A DNA stretch of 13,859 nucleotides from Saccoglossus kowalevskii (Eukaryota; Hemichordata; Enteropneusta; Harrimaniidae). The stretch lies in assembly GCF_000003605.2 (NCBI RefSeq), contig NW_003120939.1:147535-161393 (forward strand), read 5' to 3'. The notes under the pieces are model-generated. The model ran no database searches and was not told where the DNA came from. It was given only the letters and a program-made list of their open reading frames with translations. The translations under genes and the position numbers were made by a program. Shown piece by piece: positions 7,764 through 13,859 of the stretch; the first letter of the stretch is position 1; each line of letters starts with the position of its first letter.

Positions 7764-7966
7764 CTGTCATCCACAAAAGTAAATTTCATGTCCATTGAAT
7801 GCCTTGATAAGAAAGTCTGACTGTCCAATGGTATTTCTATATTAGCTGGGTGGGGTATTGGTTCACCCACCACCACAAGGCACGTTGTGGCTGGAGTTTT
7901 ATATCCCATTAAACTGACATCCTGTATGGCTTCTGTCGTCTTCATATGACCACAACACTGTATTAC
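7764..7966 (-). CDS. HIF1A: HIF-alpha exon: end of PAS-A, inter-PAS linker, start of PAS-B
   Basis: This 203-bp exon has acceptor TTCTAG and donor ACAG|GTAAGA. It is phase 0 on entry and leaves two bases (AG) to complete an arginine codon in the next exon. It starts VIQCCGHMK, passes a variable linker and a [13 protein letters not shown] strand, and then reads [20 protein letters not shown] followed by [14 protein letters not shown]. The [25 protein letters not shown] string is among the most conserved parts of HIF-alpha and opens PAS-B. Exon length and both phases agree with my recollection of the vertebrate HIF1A exon covering this stretch. Confidence 0.98.
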
Positions 7967-9732
7967 CTAGAATAATATTGAGACAAACAGGTCAATATTA
8001 TCAGTGGCACAAGACACAAGGCTTTAAAATTCACGGAGGCCATGAATGCAATTTGTTTGGCTTGAAAACAAGAGCCCTCGTAATTCAAAGTTCAAGTCCT
8101 GGTTAGACATGTTGGTCATGTAGTTATTGTTGCAGCAGATACAAGAAACACACTCTCTAATGTGTTCTTTTTATTCATTTTAATCCACTGTGTATTTGCT
8201 CGAAATCTCGGAGAGAAAAATGGTCATTTAACTGTTGTGAAGCATTTACATCATGACAGGTGGTTTTATTACCAGTAATAATAATAGAAACTGATTATTT
8301 TATAATTATTATTATCAGTATTACACGCATCAGTCGTAATATAAACAGTTTTATCAACCCAACAAAACACCCTTAGACTAGTAGAATGATTTTATTCAGT
8401 GAAAATAGTGAAATTAAAATGCAGTGTTTAGTGTTTTTTTTTATTACTGATAAAATGATATGCCGTGATCAGATTCACAGATCTATAAAATTCTAATATC
8501 TTATTAAGCTATCTCAGTATTTGCGACTAATGACTGCTGTGATGGCTCATAATTCACTGAAGACCTTTTGTAGGTCAGTGACTTTTTGTCCTCTTCCCAA
8601 AAGTGCACATGCAACCATCACATTTTATACTGAAGACTATCTGTCTATTGTTTGTAATGTTAGTAACCCAAACTCGTGCAAACTCTATACAATATTTTTT
8701 AGCAAATGGTGAAATTACTGTTATATAATAATAATCCAAAAAATAATCCAAACTATAATGTTTTAGAATAATATTTACTGAAATCTGCTAATAAAATCTA
8801 TACCCTTATATAGATTAAAATAGTGTGTTGACAGTACCCATTACTTTCCCGGTCTGAGTAAACAGATTCAAGCTTTTGTCATCATGAACTATTGCCGAGG
8901 GGTTAGCTTTGCAAAAGCATATCTATCATGATCAATGGACTTTAAACTAAAATAATCAACAATCAAATATCAAAGTACTGTTTGCAGGGGGGGGGGGGAC
9001 TAAACAAAAAGACAGGTGCTAGCCATTTTAAGAGTATTGTTAACTGATTAAAGTGGGTTCATTGAATAAATAAACAAATCATTCTATTTAAGACAGAAAT
9101 CGATCCTGGATTCTGTGTATTGATCTAGAACATGCATGTAGACACTTTGGATTGATCCAGGATTCTGTGTATTGATCTAGAACATGTGTGTAGACACTCT
9201 GGATTGATCCAGGATTCTGTGTATTGATCTAGAACACGTGTGTAGACACTGGATTGATCCAGGATTCTGTGTATTGATCTAGAACATGCGTGTAGACACT
9301 TTGGATTGATCCAGGATTCTGTGTATTGATCTAGAACATGTGTGTAGACACTTTGGATTGATCCAGGATTCTGTGTATTGATCTAGAACATGTGTGTAGA
9401 CACGCTGGATTGATCCAAGATTCCGAGTATTGATCTAGAACATGTGTGTAGACACTCTGAATTGATCCAGGAATCTCTGTATTGATCTAGAACATGTGTG
9501 TAGACACTTTGGGGATTGATCCAGGATTCTGAGTATTGATCTAGAACATGTGTGTAGACACTTTGGGGATTGATCCAAGAGTTCCGACATATTGATATTT
9601 GTCAAAAGTACCCTAGACTCACACATAAGCTTGACATGTTTGGTATTTCAAATGTTGTTTGATGTTAACAGCTGATACTGCACCTGGTCAAACGTCACTG
9701 AGTTAGAACATAGCGAGAACAAACAAAGTTAC
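7967..9732 (-). other. HIF intron, 1766 bp
   Basis: The right third is the 52-bp satellite. The left part is AT-rich, with short palindromes such as TTATTACCAGTAATAA near 8265-8280, and a G homopolymer at about 8987-8998. A GTTCAAGTC match to the tRNA B box near 8089 lacks a paired stem and is not called as an RNA gene. Confidence 0.7.
9096..9595. repeat. 52-bp satellite, about 9-10 copies
   Basis: Units begin ATTGATCCAGGATTCTGTGT, continue ATTGATCTAGAACATGTGTG and end TAGACACTTTGG. Unit starts fall near 9151, 9203, 9253, 9305, 9357, 9408, 9461, 9515 and 9569, with partial copies at the ends. Lengths vary by a few bases at the CACTTTGG(GG) end. Each unit holds two related halves that both start ATTGATCYAG, so it probably arose from a shorter repeat. 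Confidence 0.95.
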
Positions 9733-9930
9733 CTTGTATGTAGCCGACTTCAAATTAACGTTTCTCCCTTTTGCTGTTAGTGTACATTTCATGCGAATGA
9801 GGAAAGAGAGATTGTCTTTCTTCTTCTTAGAGGATAGAGGTAGTCCTGGTTTATCTGACAGCTGTTCTCGGATTTCTTCATGATCACATGGATGGGTGTA
9901 ATCATAGATACTGTGGCCAGCCAAGTCAAC
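9733..9930 (-). CDS. HIF1A: HIF-alpha exon: PAS-A core
   Basis: This 198-bp exon holds exactly 66 codons, in phase 0 at both ends, with acceptor TTTTCAG and donor AAG|GTAACT. It begins [20 protein letters not shown] and ends [20 protein letters not shown]. Both parts are HIF-specific PAS-A signatures: the GHS[21 protein letters not shown] helix and the MKCTL-GR-KSAT strand pair. A lysine-rich insert (SSKKKKD) lies in the variable loop between them. From memory, vertebrate HIF1A and EPAS1 split this stretch into two exons whose lengths in HIF1A also add up to about 198 bp, so an intron present in vertebrates appears to be absent here. Confidence 0.97.
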
Positions 9931-11796
9931 CTGAAAATACACAGCAAGTAATGAGTAAAAAATAAATGGTCAGCGGTGCCATTTAAGTTGATCAAAAGTG
10001 GATATTCTTCGGTGAATGGCCGATCCAAGTTGGTCCAAAAATATGAATGCTCAGATTTGACCCTCTTCGAACGAAATGATACTAAGTTCCAGAGTAGTGG
10101 CAGCCATCTTGTTTTTAAAAAAATATTCTTGTAAGGGCTCAAACCACTAATTAGATTTCTATAGATGACAATGTTTGGTGAAATTGTCCAAAAAACAGGT
10201 TACAGAGATTAAGACATAGTTAAGGTTGCTGAAACCTACATGTATACAGGGATTGTGTTAATGTAGAATACCATATCCTGGAAGCAGACATTTTAATAAT
10301 GCAAAATTATTTTCACATGCAGGTCCAATCAATTGATTGTAACCCTGCAATAGCTTGTTACTGTGCTGTCTCGTATGAGCTTTGTTGTCATCTCTACTGG
10401 CGACAGTTAGGCAGAACAGGAAGAGGGCATTTTTTGATGTTCAACTTCGGATCAGCCACCAGAAAAGTGCGAGACAGTCATGGTAATTTTCTACTACAGT
10501 GGCGAACATCTTTTCAGTGGCTGCAGTAGTATGAAAGCAAGTTTGAAAAGGCAATAATACAAATTTTCAAAAGTCACCAAAGCCACAAGAACACACCAAT
10601 GTCTTATTATCAAGAGCAGGTAGAACGCTAGTTTCACTAGCCTATATTTGACTTATTTTCCCCTCATGTTTTTACATTTGTAGTCAATTTTACTAGTTTT
10701 TAATTTGTTTTTCTTTTGTTTAGTACTTGTGATTTTCATGTAAGCACATAGAGCTCATTTTAAGAGAATATGCGCATGATAAGTCCTCTAAAATAACAAT
10801 AATTTATTTTTTCAATCTTGTGAAAATCTTTATCTGTATTATACAGAAATATTATATTCGTATGAATGATGATCTAATATTTCATTTTATTTTTATTTTC
10901 AAAGAGCATCCATAGTAGTTAATCATCCAGCAGCATGCAGACTAAGATGAAGTGTGTGATAAATGCTCATGAAATAAAATCAAAGTACTTATTGTAATTT
11001 TGTGCAGGCTGTTACAAATTTTAACAATCAGAAAAAAAAAAGTTGTGTAAGCTTGTTATCTGACTATGCTACAGAATAAATCACATGTTAAATACAATGG
11101 AATGAACAAAATTAGAAGTGTTGTGTATATTAACTAAAAAAAGGTAGACATTGAATAATTTTGCAGAGATCAAGTGATTTGAACAAAGGTGGGTCCCTCC
11201 CATCCCAATAACTAATGCATGTATATAATGGAATTCTAGTCAGAAAAATGCATGTTCTCCAGCTCAAACCCTTATAAAATGAATGTAAACAAACACAGAT
11301 TTGTCAGGCATTCTACCTTCAATATTCTCAGAAAAGCAGCCAGTTTTGTAGTATCTAATAAATAGAGTTTCCTGGATCCACAGATCCCTGGTACTAGTCA
11401 ATAAACAATGCTATACACATTAATCTAACAGCTGACGTAATTGAAGTACCCCCTTGCACATCGCGTTTCAGACGAACCAAACACAGAATAAAAAAGGCCA
11501 ATTGGCTGATAGCAACCATATGATGGCTACAAGATCTGATAGATGGTATGAGACCTGTATGTATTGAGTAGAATAGAGACACAGATTACCTAGAAATAAG
11601 TGACTTGGGATTTCAATGTATGAATGAATTAAACATCACAAATGTGTTATACAATGAAAATCAATGTAAAAGCTGGACCTATAAAAACTATGAAAAAAAA
11701 AAAAGCCCACCAAAAAAAAAAAACAATCCTAGCAAAAATATTGTGACAAAAACAGTGAGTTTTTATTGGTCAACCCCTAAGAGGTCAGACACTAAC
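9931..11796 (-). other. HIF intron, 1866 bp, no structure identified
   Basis: This is AT-rich intron between the two PAS-A exons. It has A-rich runs near 11031 and 11690-11725 and a second copy of AGTGGCAGCCAT at 10096. The short open stretch at 10299-10529 has no recognisable domain. I see no gene, RNA or transposon in it. Confidence 0.7.
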
Positions 11797-11963
11797 CTGT
11801 GTAAGGCCCAAATATTTCGCAACATTTTCTGAAAGAAATGCCATATCTCCTTCTTCAGTTAGAACCATTATAAATCCTTCCAATGCCTTCAGATAATAAC
11901 CATCCATCATTTTATCTAACCCGGCACATTTTGTTGTGGTGGTGGCAAGTTGATTTTTACTTT
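11797..11963 (-). CDS. HIF1A: HIF-alpha exon: linker and start of PAS-A
   Basis: This is the first clearly recognisable exon of the gene in the window, at 167 bp. The acceptor is TTTCAG and the donor is CAG|GTTAGT. It enters with two bases completing a codon (phase 1) and leaves in phase 0. The start reads [20 protein letters not shown], a threonine-rich linker. It is followed by [20 protein letters not shown] and then [12 protein letters not shown], which match the start of the HIF PAS-A fold (family pattern YLKALDGFVMVL...NVxKYMGLTQ). PAS-A is the dimerisation interface with ARNT. The bHLH exon that must precede it is not found in the window; the phase 1 entry constrains where that exon ends. 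Confidence 0.95.
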
Positions 11964-13179
11964 CTGAAACAAATTAATATTATCAAATAGGTTATTATGA
12001 GAGCACATCTTTAACAACTAGAAGAAGATACTCATTCTGTTTGTTCTTTCCATTTTAAAAATTGTACAATACATTCAATCAGTCAGCTGGCACACAAGTG
12101 CGATATTTACTATATGGGGGCTGCCATCTTGCATATGACATGAAACAAAAAAAAAAGACTAGTATTTCAGATTCCTACAAATCCGGAAAAAAATACCAAT
12201 CTTTAACATCTAAACGATTCATTGGAGTATTATTAAGCCAAGCGCTAATAAAATTCGGCCGAATTCTGCGTTTTTGTGTGGAAAAAATCCTTGCATATGA
12301 ACACCTAATTACATGAAGAACATAGAACACTTTCCTGTGGTATTTGAAACCAAAATTGTTTTCTAACTGTAAGGCTGTCGCTGATTGGCTGCTAAGTTGG
12401 AATGAGTTGCATTCAATAACGAAATACATGATGATAAAAACAGATACCTTAGTTGAAAAAAAACAATCACACACTGAATAATGAATGCTTACAAAATGAG
12501 AATGCCAATCATTCTCGGGGCGGACATCATAACCACCTGACAACCATCATGGTGAAAACAAAGGTCAAAAACCCTCAGAAAACAGTACTTTGGGATGGGT
12601 GTTGAGACTCCCCTGAACAGTGTAACAAGATTACCCCTGCGTGTGTAACGCATATAAATTTGATTGTTCAGGATTACTTCAAAGTTGAGTTCCTGTTGTT
12701 TTCTCAAATTTTCACCAGCCCTGCGCTCAGCGTACGCAGTAATCACAGAAATACATGGTACAGTGGTGCGTGTCTTAGCAACGTGTAACGTCTTGTGACG
12801 TAGCACCCCCCCCCCCCCCAGGGATTGGTATTTAACATTATGGCCATATTGCATCAAATCTTGATTGGGATATTTGAGAGTGCTGTGAAATTGAAAGTTC
12901 ATATCAGAGAAGCAGACATGGCAAGTGGTTTGCTGAACAAGAGAAACAGCGTTACCTGTAATAATAGAATATGCGCTACATGACAAAGGAAATGACATGA
13001 TACCTAGCTTCTTTAACATTCTGAGAGTGTTGGGAAAACAATTTCCTTCTCTACATGCCTAAGACGACAACTTTCACCAAACAAACACTGCTGAGATAAG
13101 ACGCAATTGAACAGTTTTACCCATCAACATAAAAAAACTTTATAAAATGATTTTGCCTTGATGTCATTTTGAGATGATA

Positions 13180-13357
13180 TACCATAAAATCTGTATTAGA
13201 AGCAGCATCTCTAATATACCCATTCTTTTTGAACAATTGAGAGCCAAACATTCACCATTTCTCATACGTGTGAGATGCTCTATTAGAAGCTGCATCACCT
13301 CTGTTGCATTGTACCATTTCATTAGAAGCTGCTGCTTCTAATACAAATTTTACAGTA
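13180..13357. mobile_element. Small inverted-repeat element (MITE), 178 bp, TACYRTAAAA termini
   Basis: The left end TACCATAAAATCTGTATTAG, followed by AAGCAGCATCTCTAATA, is mirrored by the complement of the right end, TACTGTAAAATTTGTATTAG then AAGCAGCAGCTTCTAATG. The inverted repeat is about 38 bp. ATTAGAAGC also recurs inside (13282). Both sides are flanked by ATA, a candidate 3-bp target duplication. There is no coding capacity. The termini resemble those of the element at 6927-7137, suggesting a shared transposase family. Confidence 0.82.
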
Positions 13358-13406
13358 ATAGCGGAACCAATACTATGAGGAAATTATGGATAAAGGTGAA
13401 ACCAAC

Positions 13407-13470
13407 CTAGTTCAAATCGACAACAGTGTTTTATTGTGTCGTTGTTTGACTGTAGATCATTTATGTCATC
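13407..13470 (-). CDS. Possible short HIF linker exon (uncertain)
   Basis: Between a good acceptor (TTTCTTTCAG) and a weak donor (TAG|GTTGGT) lies a 64-bp open stretch reading DDINDLQSNNDTIKHCCRFE. It would splice in phase to the PAS-A exon at 11963, giving a glutamate across the junction. HIF proteins do have an acidic variable linker (DLDIEDDM-like) at this place. Against it, there is no clear homology, the donor is weak, and it would enter in phase 0, whereas the exon at 11963 can join a bHLH exon directly in phase 1. I regard it as more likely chance than real. Confidence 0.25.
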
Positions 13471-13859
13471 CTGAAAGAAAATCAGCAGTGAAAACAGCAC
13501 AGAAAACCGCATGTCAAACAGCAGCCCCATGTATTTGGGCATATGCTGGATGAGAACAAAAAAACAAAAGCAAATAGGAAGCATGCTGTTTTTTTTCTGT
13601 TCATACACTACTATAGGCCTGTATTACGAGAAGATTTTATTGTTACATCCTACAAATTGTCTTATTTCTCTTACTCAGGAATAATACAAAACTTATTGGA
13701 AAAGATGTACACGCATACCAGGTAAACAAAAATACTCTAGAGTAACTGAGAAGCAAATATAAACCAACAATTGAGTGTATTGTATACTGATTCATTAAAA
13801 TACGACTCATTTTCCAACAGATACACACCTGTAATGTACATACCCTAATACACTAATAG

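Larger units (their letters stand above)
537..11963 (-). other. HIF1A: HIF-alpha gene, partial (PAS-A through C-terminal degron)
   Basis: Ten exons in the same order and strand encode a bHLH-PAS protein with both HIF-alpha oxygen-dependent degrons, which separates it from ARNT, SIM, trachealess and AhR relatives. In the known pathway, prolyl hydroxylases modify one proline in each degron when oxygen is present and VHL then targets the protein for destruction. In low oxygen the protein pairs with ARNT and activates hypoxia genes in the nucleus. Every donor is GT and every acceptor AG, and phases match at all junctions except across exon 3785-3611, which carries a one-base frameshift. The bHLH region and the C-terminal transactivation domain are not found here. 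Invertebrates usually have a single HIF-alpha gene, so assignment to the vertebrate HIF1A or EPAS1 branch is not implied by the symbol. Confidence 0.96.
11964..13859 (-). other. 5' intron sequence of HIF-alpha; bHLH exon not found
   Basis: This stretch lies upstream of the first recognised PAS-A exon. It holds the 0.18-kb element at 13180-13357, a C homopolymer near 12807-12820 and one possible short exon at 13470-13407. A 176-codon open stretch at 13019-12489 (minus) runs through the C homopolymer and shows no domain. No basic helix-loop-helix sequence (RRRKEKSRDAAR-like) is visible on either strand. Confidence 0.65.

Noticed and set aside
8055-8105. tRNA or tRNA-derived SINE suggested by a B-box match (GTTCAAGTC)
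   Set aside because: The T-arm stem does not pair and the upstream A-box match is poor (TGGCTTGAAAA). No cloverleaf can be drawn.
8265-8325. AT-rich palindrome as a functional hairpin
   Set aside because: It consists of simple TTA/TAA repeats that pair readily by chance in AT-rich intron DNA. There is no flanking terminal structure.
9236-9240. Hypoxia response elements (RCGTG), also seen near 3428, 4741, 5587 and 13266, as evidence of autoregulation
   Set aside because: A five-base core is expected many times by chance in 14 kb, and no clustered or paired arrangement was seen.
10299-10529. 76-codon + strand open stretch with a tryptophan-rich end
   Set aside because: It has no domain that I recognise, no supporting splice sites and no neighbouring exon.
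12807-12820. C homopolymers (also near 2131) and a G run near 8987 as G-quadruplex elements
   Set aside because: These are uninterrupted single runs without the four spaced G-tracts needed for a typical motif. They are better seen as slippage-prone sites.
12489-13019. 176-codon open stretch on the minus strand, one of the longest in the window
   Set aside because: It has no recognisable domain, runs through a C homopolymer that gives a glycine run, and sits in the 5' intron of HIF. It is likely chance or repeat-derived.

Overview
This is nuclear DNA from an animal, most likely a marine invertebrate. It is AT-rich and intron-rich, carries several satellites and small transposon-like elements, and contains one gene on the minus strand. 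That gene is a hypoxia-inducible factor alpha (HIF-1alpha / Sima type) bHLH-PAS transcription factor. The species cannot be named from the sequence.

Read right to left, ten coding exons can be placed from conserved protein sequence and matching splice sites. They are 11963-11797 and 9930-9733 (PAS-A), 7966-7764, 5459-5353 and 4993-4846 (end of PAS-A, linker, whole PAS-B), 3785-3611 (post-PAS), 3329-3249 (N-terminal oxygen-dependent degron, LLCVAPAAGD), 2497-2172 and 1656-1546 (low-complexity and acidic transactivation region), and 742-537 (C-terminal degron, MRAPYIPM). Codon phase agrees at every junction except across exon 3785-3611. The placed exons total 1722 bp, about 574 codons. The bHLH exon(s) should lie to the right of base 13859. 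The C-terminal transactivation exon(s) should lie to the left of base 537, probably outside the window.

Exon 3785-3611 carries an apparent one-base deletion near 3741-3750. The HIF-like reading moves from one frame to another there, the first frame stops at 3700-3698, and the phase of the next exon is met only if one base is restored. This is either an assembly or sequencing error, or a real broken allele.

The introns hold the rest of the structure. There is a CpG-rich left end with a 20-bp tandem array (256-390), diverged local repeats (about 2595-2900 and 4080-4470), and a 0.56-kb inverted-repeat element (5782-6346). A 33-bp minisatellite (6690-6914) has a + strand reading that looks like a multi-copy amidated-neuropeptide precursor. 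Two small elements (6927-7137 and 13180-13357) share TACYRTAAAA termini and are each flanked by a 3-bp direct repeat. A 52-bp satellite of about ten copies lies at 9096-9595.

There is no CRISPR array, no convincing RNA gene and no second confident protein-coding gene. The gene is a known system, the oxygen-sensing PHD/VHL/HIF pathway. The less ordinary items are the frameshift, the neuropeptide-like minisatellite and the small inverted-repeat elements.
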